Of a DNA stretch of 64,000 nucleotides, positions 19,012-27,859 are shown in pieces. The DNA comes from a bacterium (GTDB lineage Bacteria; Planctomycetota; Planctomycetia; Kolteriales; Kolteriaceae), in assembly GCA_019748235.1 (NCBI GenBank), contig JAIEPU010000149.1, positions 1 through 64,000 on the forward strand. The letters run 5' to 3'. Positions within the stretch are counted from its first letter, which is position 1, and every line of letters begins with the position of its first letter. The notes below the pieces were generated by a model. That model worked only from the letters and a program-made list of their open reading frames with translations, was not told the DNA's origin and did not search any database. Made by a program: the position numbers and the translations under genes.

Positions 19012-21291
19012 ATGCGGCGGACTTCGTTCATTTGTTTTGTTTTTTGCGCCTGTGCTTCGATTGCCTCTGCGGAGTGGAAGCCAGCGCCCGTTCCCATCAG
19101 CACTCGCTGGGCGAAGGATGTCGCCCCCGATAAGGCTCATCCGGAGTATCCTCGTCCCCAATTCGTTCGAAAAGAGTGGCAGAATCTGAACGGTCTTTGG
19201 GAGTTCGCCCTCGGAAAATCGAACGACACTCCACCGATCGGTCGAAAGCTCGAACGACAGATTCTCGTCCCCTTCCCCATCGAGTCCTCTCTTTCGGGGG
19301 TTGGAGAGAAGGCAACTGACGTATGGTACCGACGCACGTTCAATGTCGATGAGTGGATCAAGGCCGGGAAGCGGGTCCATCTGCACTTCGGTGCCGTTGA
19401 CTGGGAATCGAATGTCTGGATCAACGGAAGATGGGCGGGTGATCATCGTGGAGGCTACGATGGATTCTCATTCGACATCACCGATCTGTTGAAGCCAACC
19501 GGTGAACAAGAGGTCGTGGTCGGCGTCTGGGATCCGTCCGATCAAGGATTCCAACCTTGCGGAAAGCAAGCGGTCAAGCCGGAAGGAATCTGGTACACGT
19601 CGACCACCGGGATCTGGCAGACGGTTTGGCTCGAACCGGTATCGCCGACGCATATTGCCTCTGTTCGACTCACTCCAGACATTGATAAAAGTCTCTTGCA
19701 CGTTGAAGCAACGATTACCGGCCTACCTGGCGAAGGACACGTCGAGTGCGTCGCGCACGATCCTGACGATAGGACCAAAATCGCGGGGAAAGCAAAGTTC
19801 AGTATCGATCAATCAACCGGCAAAGCGACTGGTGATCTGAGCATTGAGGACGTCAAACTTTGGTCTCCCGATGTGCCGGCACTTTACGATCTGGAAATCA
19901 CTCTCGATGCATCTCAGCCCGGCATCGACCGCGTGAACAGTTATTTCGGCATGCGGAAAATCTCTCTCGGGAAAGATCCGAACGGAGTCACACGATTATT
20001 TCTGAACAATAGCGAGGTCTTTCAATTCGGTCCTCTTGATCAGGGCTTTTGGCCAGACGGCCTCTACACGGCCCCGACGGACGAAGCGCTTCGATATGAC
20101 ATCGAAATCACCAAGCAGCTTGGCTTCAACATGTGCCGAAAGCACGTCAAAGTCGAACCTGATCGCTGGTACTACTGGGCAGACAAGTTGGGGCTTCTGG
20201 TTTGGCAGGACATGCCGAGCGGTGAGCAACGAATTGCACCCGGCTTTCCGGATATCAAACGATCGGCCCAATCCGCCAGGCAGTTCGAGAACGAATTGAA
20301 GGCCATGATCACGAATCTGCACAATCATCCCTCGATCGTGCATTGGGTGGTTTTTAACGAAGGGTGGGGACAGTACGAAACCAAGCGACTCACCGACTTC
20401 GCCAAGGGGTTAGATCCGTCTCGATTGGTGATCGGTGTCAGCGGTTGGAATGATCGCAAGACGGGAGACATTCATGACATTCATCACTACCCTCCTCCTC
20501 GATCTCCGAAGGCAGAAAAGAATCGCGCTGTGGTGAACGGGGAATACGGCGGACTTGGCCTCCCTGTCGAACTTCATACTTGGCAAGGGAAAAACAATTG
20601 GGGCTATCAGCAACTCAAATCGAATGAAGAATTGATGAGCAAGTACGCTGAGTTCGTCGATCAAGTGCGGGTCCTCCGAGGAACGCCAGGGATGTCCGCG
20701 GCCGTCTATACACAGATCACTGATGTCGAAATCGAAGTTAATGGCCTTCTCACCTATGATCGCGAACTCATCAAAGGCGATCTTTATCGGTACCGTGAGT
20801 TGAACACCTCCGTGCATGGTCCCCCGCCGACGCTGAATTCCTTACTTCCAACGTCACGAGACAAAGCACAAAGCTGGAGATTTACATTCGAAAAGCCCAC
20901 CGACGGCTGGCACGGCAAGGAGTTTGATGATTCGTCATGGAAGATCGGCGAAGCGGGATTCGGCAAGCCGGATACACCGAACACGAAAGTGAGAACGGGA
21001 TGGAAGGAAGCAGACATCTGGTTGCGAAAAGCATTCGAGTTGCCGGATCGTCCACTCGCGGAACTCTTCTTCGATGTCCATCATGACGACAACGTCGAGA
21101 TTTACATCAACGGTGAACTGGTGAAGACGCTCGACAAATGGACGAGCGATTATGGTTTAGTACCGCTCGGAGACGAAGCGAAGAAACATCTGAAGCCTGG
21201 GGCGAATGTGATTGCGGTCCATTGTCATCAGGATGCTGGCGGGCAATACATTGACCTGGGAATCGTCGAGCGAGTCGACCATCAAAAGTGA
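19012..21291 (+). CDS. Exported glycoside hydrolase family 2 enzyme
   Basis: The start is placed at the ATG at 19012 after GAGAGGAACTC, giving 759 residues with a clear signal peptide (MRRTSFICFVFCACASIASA). The N-terminal jelly roll shows FVRKEWQNLNGLWEFAL and WYRRTF, followed by an immunoglobulin-like domain and a TIM barrel. The acid/base Glu is E450 in VFNEGW and the nucleophile is E511 in NGEYGG, both intact. The C-terminal 120 residues (WRFTFEKPTDGWHGKEFDDSSW onward) look like an added beta-sandwich carbohydrate-binding module. The family includes beta-galactosidases, glucuronidases and mannosidases; substrate is uncertain. A longer frame to 18913 is rejected. It ends 16 bases before the stop of the opposing fusion gene. 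Confidence 0.9.
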   Translation: MRRTSFICFVFCACASIASAEWKPAPVPISTRWAKDVAPDKAHPEYPRPQFVRKEWQNLNGLWEFALGKSNDTPPIGRKLERQILVPFPIESSLSGVGEKATDVWYRRTFNVDEWIKAGKRVHLHFGAVDWESNVWINGRWAGDHRGGYDGFSFDITDLLKPTGEQEVVVGVWDPSDQGFQPCGKQAVKPEGIWYTSTTGIWQTVWLEPVSPTHIASVRLTPDIDKSLLHVEATITGLPGEGHVECVAHDPDDRTKIAGKAKFSIDQSTGKATGDLSIEDVKLWSPDVPALYDLEITLDASQPGIDRVNSYFGMRKISLGKDPNGVTRLFLNNSEVFQFGPLDQGFWPDGLYTAPTDEALRYDIEITKQLGFNMCRKHVKVEPDRWYYWADKLGLLVWQDMPSGEQRIAPGFPDIKRSAQSARQFENELKAMITNLHNHPSIVHWVVFNEGWGQYETKRLTDFAKGLDPSRLVIGVSGWNDRKTGDIHDIHHYPPPRSPKAEKNRAVVNGEYGGLGLPVELHTWQGKNNWGYQQLKSNEELMSKYAEFVDQVRVLRGTPGMSAAVYTQITDVEIEVNGLLTYDRELIKGDLYRYRELNTSVHGPPPTLNSLLPTSRDKAQSWRFTFEKPTDGWHGKEFDDSSWKIGEAGFGKPDTPNTKVRTGWKEADIWLRKAFELPDRPLAELFFDVHHDDNVEIYINGELVKTLDKWTSDYGLVPLGDEAKKHLKPGANVIAVHCHQDAGGQYIDLGIVERVDHQK

Positions 21292-21307
21292 TTCGGTAAA
21301 TCGTGGG

Positions 21308-24300
21308 TCACTTCACGGTCTCCGGATTCTGGGCGATGAAGCTGAAGATGTCCGCGAGGCCCTGTGGAGAAATATCCTTCTCGAGTCCTTCCGGCATGAA
21401 CGACTTCCCGCTTGAGACGAGTCGTTCAATATCCACGCGGAGGAGCTTTTCGACCTTTCCGTCGGGACGCGCCAGGGTAATGCTTCCCGACGTTTCAATC
21501 ACGATCATACCGGATAGAACCCGCCCGTCGGTCATCTCCGCTGTATAGCTCAAGTATTTTGACTCGACCGCTCGATTCGGATCGAGCACGGAGAGAAGAA
21601 GATAAGGAGGAGTTCGATCCCGAACTCCTCCCAGATCCGGCCCGACGATCTGCCCTAATCCGCCAAATCGATGGCAGTTGGCGCAATTCTTTACGAAGAG
21701 TTCTCGCCCCCGCGACGGATCACCTTTCGTAGTCAACACGGATTGATGTTCGTCGAGGACCGCTTGGCGACTTTGTTGGCTCGACGCCAGAATATCCATC
21801 GCGCGATTCGACACGGAACTTTTGGTGTGCGTGACAAGAGCCTGTTGCACAGACGCGCCCAAATCTGCGGGGAGTACATCCTTGGCCTCGAGGGCTCCTA
21901 GTAACTTGTCGATCCATTCAGGACGACTCATCAACACCGACAAAACTTCTGATCTCGCGGAAGGGCTTCGCGATCGCCAATCAGAGAGAAGGATTCGCGG
22001 AACGTCGTCGGTTCTCAACTTCCCCAGTGTTTGAATCGCTGCGAGTTGGACCTCAATGGGAGCGGTGGAAGGAAGACAATTCGCGAGCAGCGCTCGGTCT
22101 TCGGTCGTGCCGTCGATTCCACGCCCCAGAACGCTGATCGCTGCCACTCGATTCGAATTTTCTGTCTCGATCGCCTCTGCTCGCGCCGAATTCATCAAAG
22201 CTTGGACAGAGGAGACGAGTTCGTTATTCTTCTTTCCCGTCTGCTCGGACCATCTTTGCAACGACGTTGCTCGCCGATCCAATGCATCCATTAGCGTGGC
22301 GACTGATTGATACTGCCAGGCGGCCGGTCGCTCCCCCGTCGGAGGCAATACCTGGGCCAAGACTCTCTCAACCCCTGCTTCGCCGAACACTCCGATCGCC
22401 GTCGCTAACAGTCCATCAACGAGACTCCCCTTCCCCTTCGAATCCCCCGGGGCCGCGAGCACCTTTCGAAGTACGACTTCCGGGTGATGAATCGAGGAAC
22501 TGAGGATCGCAGCGCGCATCCATTCATTATCCGCATCACGGGCGGCCATGATCCCGAGAGCATCCGCGCTGCGAGCGTCCATCTGTTCCCCCAAAGAACA
22601 GGCAACCTGAAACCGCACACGGATCTCCTCATCAGAGGCGAGCTTGGCTACTTCATTGGCAAGAGATTCGTCTTTGTTCAAAAAGGGTTCCGAGAAACGG
22701 ATCGCCCAGCGCCTGACGTCCGGCTGAGCGTCACGAAGCGCTTCCTTTAGAATCTCGGGACGTAAGGCATTGAGGCCTTCGAGAGTCCCTAGTGCCGAGA
22801 GCTTTGCTTTCGGATTTGAGGGGAGCTTGATGATCGCTTCGATTTCTCCCGCCACGCCCGTCTCTTTTTCCATGATCAAGAGATGCTGGGCCGTGTCACG
22901 CTCCCAACCGTTCGAACTTTCTAATCTCTGCACGAGATCTGAAGGGTTATCTTGCCGGAGATTGGGTAGCGCGCCAGGTCGCTTTCCTTTCGGATAGACG
23001 CGATAGATTCGTCCCTTGTCGCTGCCAGACCGGACATCAAGTCGAGCGAGCCATGCCTCAGGGATCCAGTTAGGGTGCTCGATCACTTGACGATACATGT
23101 CCGCGATCCAAACCGCGCCGTCTGGGCCGGTGACCGCGCGAACAGGCCGTGACCAGGGGTCGGCCGATGAAAAAAACTCTGACTGCGCATCAACAGGGAA
23201 TCGCTCCGCCCGGAACTCAAGGCCGTCTTTCACGTACCGAGAACGATGAACGAGGTTATGGACCGGCTCGCAGGCGAAGATCGTTTCGCTAGATTGGTCG
23301 CCTAAAAGCGAGTCCCGATACGGATTCGGGCTGCATGCCGACGTGAATCGGCCCGCGGTGAAGAGATCATTGAATCGATCAACGATTCGGCTGGAAGGAA
23401 ACACCTGCGGATAAAATCCGCCATACAAGTCTTTCCAGGGTCGTGGCGAGGCGACGTAGGGATTTCGGCGAATGTATTTCTCCTCGAGCACATAGTGCCA
23501 ATAAGGGCAATAATTCGCGCCGCCGAACCAGTGACCGAAATCGTCGCGGGAGCGAAGGTGCTGCGTCATCCCGCACTCCGTTTCGAGTTCGCCCGTGAAT
23601 GGTTTGAATCGTCCGTCGCGACCTTGCATGTTGACTTTTTGATTGGTGACCGGAGAGCGGATCACTCCCGTATCGTCGCCGTTGATGTAAATCCAGTTGT
23701 CTATCCCAACGCAAAAGCCGTTCACCACATGCTGCGGATTGCCGACTTCGAATCCATCAAGGATGACTTGCTGCTTGCTTGCCTTCCCGGTAGCGGGGTC
23801 GATCTCAGCATAGATAATTGCCGGTGGCGCGCTGACGAGGACGCCCTCCTTCCAGGGGAAGACGCCGGTCGCGAAATGAAGTCCTTCCAGAAAGAGGGTG
23901 CTTTTGTCGAATCGGCCATCCCGGTCAGTGTCTTCCAAGTAGCGAATCCGCCCCCCCGGCGAACCGTGATTGTCCTCGCCGAGCGGGTAATCGCCCATTT
24001 CCGCGACCCAAAGTTTTCCATCAGGTCCAAAGGCGACGTTCACCGGATCCTTGACGAGCGGTTCCGCGGCGACGAGCTCTACCTCGAGTCCATCAGCCAC
24101 GTGAATATGCTTGAGAGACTCTTCCGGAGAAAGATTCCCTTCTCCTTCCGGATGCTCGATCAAATCATGCACGCGCCGGATGACGACCTCTTCCGTCCCC
24201 GTCGACCATGGACCGGGCTGATTGTAGAAGTACATCGAGTAGTCGTACTCGTAGCCCCCCTCCTTTCGCATTCGTTCCGACGCCAGGTACCCGTAAACGT

Positions 24301-25516
24301 CATTTGCATAAGCGGTGATCCAAAGCTTTTCGACAGGGGCAATCGCGGCCAATTCTTTGTCCAGCCTGAGCGTGTAATCGACCACGACTTCGCCACCGAG
24401 AAAAATCATGGTGAGCGCATCGCCAAAACGAATGACCTGAATCGGCGCCGGATACGTTTCTGGTAAACGATCCTTGCGCTCAAGGATGGCGAGCATGTTT
24501 TTCGCATGTTGCTGAATGACGGGATCTTTAGAGGCAAGTCTGGTGGTGAGTTCCACTCGATTGGGCCGATCCGAGGGCAGGCCGGCAAATCCCAGGATCG
24601 CGCTCGTGGGCGCATCGATCGATCGCATCGGTTTCTTCAGAACGTCCACGACAGCATCGTGAGCCTCTTTGCCGTGCTGTTTGGCGAGGTCCAGAGTGCC
24701 ACGCGGTTCGGGATTGGCATCCGCGCCGCATCCAATGAGTGTCAGTGCGATGACACCGGGAAAAGTCGATTCGAGTCCTGAAGAGGCGAAACCGGGCCAA
24801 TCGCCGCTCAGCCGATTATATTCGCCGGGGATGGTCGTCGCGTGACACGCATAGTTGGAGACGATTCCCCGAAGTTGTCCCTCGGCGTTCGTGATTCGAA
24901 TGACAGGAAGACGATGGTCGACCGGCCCATCCTTTTGCACGCCGAAACCTTTCCACTTTCCGTTGTTCAAGACTCGACGATTGGCGGCGAAGCTTCCCTT
25001 GCCCCATCCAATTTCGAGCTTTCCCGGTTTCAAGTCCTTCAATGCGTCAACGATGGATTGAGCAATTTGTTTAACCGCGAATGCGGTGTATTCGTTCATG
25101 GCGTCGATCTCGGCCGCGTTCATTTTCGGACCGAAGAGATTGCTCGCCACCCCCTTCACATGAGGCGCGGTGTGCGTATGAGTCGCACAGAGAATGAATC
25201 GCTCAGGAGAGAGCGAAGATTCACCAACAATATCGAGCACCTCCTGGCGCATGGCAGAGGTGACGCCGAGAAGTTCGACCGCCGTCCAGACGGTGAGTTC
25301 CCCTTTGCTGTCCCTGACGGCTAATGTCCGCGCGAAAATCGGCGCATCGATTCCCTCATAGGGACGATCTCGATTGCCATAGCCGGAAAGACGAAGTGGT
25401 CGGCTCGGAGTGATATCGGACTTCGCAAGCCCTACCTCGAATTCAGCTTGAACAGACGACGCTTCGACGAAAAGCAAAAACGATGCGGAGAGTACGATGA
25501 TTAAGCAAAGTCGCAT
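21308..25516 (-). CDS. Ceramidase-like / PVC membrane dehydrogenase / cytochrome c fusion protein
   Basis: The 1402-residue exported protein starts with a signal peptide (MRLCLIIVLSASFLLFVEA). Residues about 25-450 resemble the N-terminal domain of neutral/alkaline ceramidase, with the metal site ATHTHTAPH and GCGADANPEPRGT. Residues about 475-880 are the PVC-type dehydrogenase/beta-propeller domain (VAFGPDGKLWVAEMGDYP, GADGAVWIADMYRQVIEHP-like segments). Then comes a helical HEAT-like stretch, and a PVC-type haem domain with one c-type haem site CANCHRFGGLGQIVGPDLGG around residue 1290. AAGGG lies seven bases before the ATG. The mix suggests a periplasmic enzyme that couples lipid amide or related hydrolysis to electron transfer, which is inference. 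Confidence 0.88.
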   Translation of the reverse strand: MRLCLIIVLSASFLLFVEASSVQAEFEVGLAKSDITPSRPLRLSGYGNRDRPYEGIDAPIFARTLAVRDSKGELTVWTAVELLGVTSAMRQEVLDIVGESSLSPERFILCATHTHTAPHVKGVASNLFGPKMNAAEIDAMNEYTAFAVKQIAQSIVDALKDLKPGKLEIGWGKGSFAANRRVLNNGKWKGFGVQKDGPVDHRLPVIRITNAEGQLRGIVSNYACHATTIPGEYNRLSGDWPGFASSGLESTFPGVIALTLIGCGADANPEPRGTLDLAKQHGKEAHDAVVDVLKKPMRSIDAPTSAILGFAGLPSDRPNRVELTTRLASKDPVIQQHAKNMLAILERKDRLPETYPAPIQVIRFGDALTMIFLGGEVVVDYTLRLDKELAAIAPVEKLWITAYANDVYGYLASERMRKEGGYEYDYSMYFYNQPGPWSTGTEEVVIRRVHDLIEHPEGEGNLSPEESLKHIHVADGLEVELVAAEPLVKDPVNVAFGPDGKLWVAEMGDYPLGEDNHGSPGGRIRYLEDTDRDGRFDKSTLFLEGLHFATGVFPWKEGVLVSAPPAIIYAEIDPATGKASKQQVILDGFEVGNPQHVVNGFCVGIDNWIYINGDDTGVIRSPVTNQKVNMQGRDGRFKPFTGELETECGMTQHLRSRDDFGHWFGGANYCPYWHYVLEEKYIRRNPYVASPRPWKDLYGGFYPQVFPSSRIVDRFNDLFTAGRFTSACSPNPYRDSLLGDQSSETIFACEPVHNLVHRSRYVKDGLEFRAERFPVDAQSEFFSSADPWSRPVRAVTGPDGAVWIADMYRQVIEHPNWIPEAWLARLDVRSGSDKGRIYRVYPKGKRPGALPNLRQDNPSDLVQRLESSNGWERDTAQHLLIMEKETGVAGEIEAIIKLPSNPKAKLSALGTLEGLNALRPEILKEALRDAQPDVRRWAIRFSEPFLNKDESLANEVAKLASDEEIRVRFQVACSLGEQMDARSADALGIMAARDADNEWMRAAILSSSIHHPEVVLRKVLAAPGDSKGKGSLVDGLLATAIGVFGEAGVERVLAQVLPPTGERPAAWQYQSVATLMDALDRRATSLQRWSEQTGKKNNELVSSVQALMNSARAEAIETENSNRVAAISVLGRGIDGTTEDRALLANCLPSTAPIEVQLAAIQTLGKLRTDDVPRILLSDWRSRSPSARSEVLSVLMSRPEWIDKLLGALEAKDVLPADLGASVQQALVTHTKSSVSNRAMDILASSQQSRQAVLDEHQSVLTTKGDPSRGRELFVKNCANCHRFGGLGQIVGPDLGGVRDRTPPYLLLSVLDPNRAVESKYLSYTAEMTDGRVLSGMIVIETSGSITLARPDGKVEKLLRVDIERLVSSGKSFMPEGLEKDISPQGLADIFSFIAQNPETVK

Positions 25517-25715
25517 ACGAAGCCCTTAACGAAATCGGTCATCGTCATTGGAACTGGCAACATGATGATTCGGCAATCACCATACCTCGCAGGCCAGTCA
25601 CATTGAGCGGCCGCAGAGACCTTCATCTCAATGGCACGAACGGATGGTCCCCACCGATGGTAGCGGTTAGCGCGCATGTTCGCCATGAGAAGGTGGCCAT
25701 GACTTATCTCAGAGA

Positions 25716-26249
25716 TTACTCGGCCGGAGCCAGAAGTGATTCAACGGATTGCCGTGTTTCGACAGGCCAGTTTGCAATGGTTGTCGGCGACGCAAGTTCC
25801 CAATCGGAGAACTCAAAGCCGGGGGCGACGGTTGTTCCCAGGAGAGCCCACTTTCCTCCATCGATAAGCCGGGAGCCTTGCCATACTCCAGAGGGTACGA
25901 CCCCCTGGCACTGCTCATCATTAATCAAGCGATTGGAAAGAGTGACTTGCGAAAGTGCCCCAGAATCATCGACAAGCGAAAGAAGAATGGGATCGCCCGC
26001 ATGAAAGAAGTAAACCTCGTCCGACTTCAACCGATGCAGCGCGGAAAAGGTTTCATCGGTGAGAAGGTAGTAGATGGCCGTCGAACTCTGTCGAGACGAT
26101 CCTTGGTATCTTGATGGTAAAGCCTCACCCGGAATTGAAAGGAGACTTCGATGCGTCTCGCGAAAAAATCCCCCTTCACCCGGAAGAGGAACGAGGGCGA
26201 GCTTTTGAATTACTTCGAATGCGCTCAGCCGTTCGCCGTCAGACATCAT
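25716..26249 (-). CDS. Cupin superfamily protein (DUF985)
   Basis: The 177-residue protein matches the DUF985 cupin pattern: LALVPLPGEGGFFRETHRS, STAIYYLLTDETFSALHRLKSDEVYFFHAGDPI, GVVPSGVWQGSRL and LLGTTVAPGFEFSDWEL. Single-domain cupins of this family are small beta barrels of unknown function, often sugar or metal binding. The start ATG overlaps the stop of the upstream tetrahaem gene in ATGA, so translation is probably coupled. No signal peptide is seen. Confidence 0.88.
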   Translation of the reverse strand: MMSDGERLSAFEVIQKLALVPLPGEGGFFRETHRSLLSIPGEALPSRYQGSSRQSSTAIYYLLTDETFSALHRLKSDEVYFFHAGDPILLSLVDDSGALSQVTLSNRLINDEQCQGVVPSGVWQGSRLIDGGKWALLGTTVAPGFEFSDWELASPTTIANWPVETRQSVESLLAPAE

Positions 26250-27814
26250 GGCTTTCCAGGATGAGCTACTTTAGGCCAATAGGTTTCGAAGTTGAAGTGA
26301 ACACTGTTCTCCGCGTCGTGACACTTCTGGCAATCGTTGGCGTTCTTTGAAACTCGCATCAATGCGCGTCCCGCTTCATCCGCAGGATTACCCGCATGTC
26401 GACTACCGGGACCGTGACAGTTCTCACACCCCACGCCTCCCAGATCAGGAGTTTTATCCGGCGTGATGAATCCGCTTGTAAAGCCCTGCCCCACGACGTG
26501 ACATTTCACACATTCGGGGTTGTAGTCTTGTCCCTCGGGTTTTGCATCCTGCAGCGTGACGAGAGCATGACTATGCTTCGATTGTTTCCAGATGTCGAAT
26601 GCTCGCGGATGGCACGAGGCGCATCGACCTGAGCCGATGTATGTCGCGTCATTGGCCGGCGGCAATTGCGGCATCTTTGCCAAGTATTCCTCGTCTCCCA
26701 GATACTTCACGAACCGGCCGTAGATATCCTTGATCGGCTCATTCTCTTTGAACCTTGGATCGATCGGAACGATTTCGTAACGGATTTTCGGAGTGCCCTC
26801 GGGCCAGAATCCAAGGACACCGACCTCCATTCCCTTCTGACCGATCCACGTCACCAGGGTGTCACCGACTTGGGTGGAGTCCTCTTTCGTCGGATGTTCC
26901 AACAAACTTTGAGTGACGATGAGATCGAAACCAGGGTGTGACTTGGCTAGCTCGACCGCTTCCTCTTTCGTCATGTGCGCGAGCAACACTTTCAAATCAG
27001 CGCCGTCTTCCTTCATCTTTTCCAAGATTTTTGTCGTGGCTTCAGCGACAGGCTGGACCTTGATGGATTGATCCCGAATGTCCTTTTGCTCGGCATCGCC
27101 GATCACCGAACCGATCGCTACTTTTTTGCCAGCAATTTCAATCGTCTTCGAAGGAAGGATGAATTCACCGACGACCACATTGAAGTCGTCCTGGTCAGAT
27201 TTGATGTTGCCCGCAAGCAATGTCAGCGGATCCGCATTGAGCGCTTCTCCCGCGACCGTCATGGCTTTGATGGAAAGATCCTTCGTGCCTACTCCGACCA
27301 CTTTGTATCCCATGGTCTTCAGCGACTCGAGCACATAGCGATAGCGAGCTTCATCCCACGGAACTTCCGCCTTGATCAGGTCGCCGAAGTCAACGGGTAG
27401 CGTTTCCCACTTCTTTTCATTTTTCAGATACTCGATCAGTCCCGCTCGACGAGATAACCCGCCGCTCTGGCCTTCGCTGCAACCGCATGGACGCATGTAG
27501 CCGAACATTTCGCCGGACAGGAGCAAAACGAAAGCCGGATTCTCTTTCGGCCAGTCGTCGAATAAAGGGACTTCCTGGGCGACGGGAAAGCTTTCTCCCT
27601 TTCCCTCCTTGGCCGAGCTATCTCCGTGGGCAGGATCTTTCGCCTCGGGTCGTGACGTGGCCTTTTCCACCGCGCTGCCCAACTTGGCAACGCCAATGGC
27701 GCTGATGTAGCCGCTTCCTAAACCAAGCGCTGCCACGAGGACGATGCCGGCGAAGACGATGGGGACTAAGACGTAGGTCATCAGACGACCGGGCCGGGAA
27801 GCGGCATGTTTCAT
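26246..27814 (-). CDS. Phosphoesterase-fold (UshA/SoxB-like) protein fused to four c-type haem sites
   Basis: The 522-residue protein has an N-terminal membrane anchor (LMTYVLVPIVFAGIVLVAALGLG), so the rest is periplasmic. Residues about 90-370 follow the 5'-nucleotidase/metallophosphatase order, but the metal motifs look lost: the first strand reads LLLSGEMFGYMRPCGCSEGQSGG, the GNHE position reads GTKDL, and the H-x-H region reads LLAHMTKEEA. The C-terminal 130 residues hold four CXXCH haem sites: CASCH, CVKCH, CENCH and CQKCH, as in cytochrome c-554-like proteins. It is followed with ATGA overlap by the cupin gene and preceded by the DUF1573 gene. A periplasmic redox role is likely; the reaction is unknown. 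Confidence 0.85.
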   Translation of the reverse strand: MKHAASRPGRLMTYVLVPIVFAGIVLVAALGLGSGYISAIGVAKLGSAVEKATSRPEAKDPAHGDSSAKEGKGESFPVAQEVPLFDDWPKENPAFVLLLSGEMFGYMRPCGCSEGQSGGLSRRAGLIEYLKNEKKWETLPVDFGDLIKAEVPWDEARYRYVLESLKTMGYKVVGVGTKDLSIKAMTVAGEALNADPLTLLAGNIKSDQDDFNVVVGEFILPSKTIEIAGKKVAIGSVIGDAEQKDIRDQSIKVQPVAEATTKILEKMKEDGADLKVLLAHMTKEEAVELAKSHPGFDLIVTQSLLEHPTKEDSTQVGDTLVTWIGQKGMEVGVLGFWPEGTPKIRYEIVPIDPRFKENEPIKDIYGRFVKYLGDEEYLAKMPQLPPANDATYIGSGRCASCHPRAFDIWKQSKHSHALVTLQDAKPEGQDYNPECVKCHVVGQGFTSGFITPDKTPDLGGVGCENCHGPGSRHAGNPADEAGRALMRVSKNANDCQKCHDAENSVHFNFETYWPKVAHPGKP

Positions 27815-27859
27815 TCGATCAACATCCTGTCTATGCGATTGATCCTGAAGGCTTTCGCC

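Noticed and set aside
23495-24466. Plus-strand open frame of 323 codons
   Set aside because: It is antisense to the ceramidase/dehydrogenase fusion, has no ribosome site and no recognisable domain.
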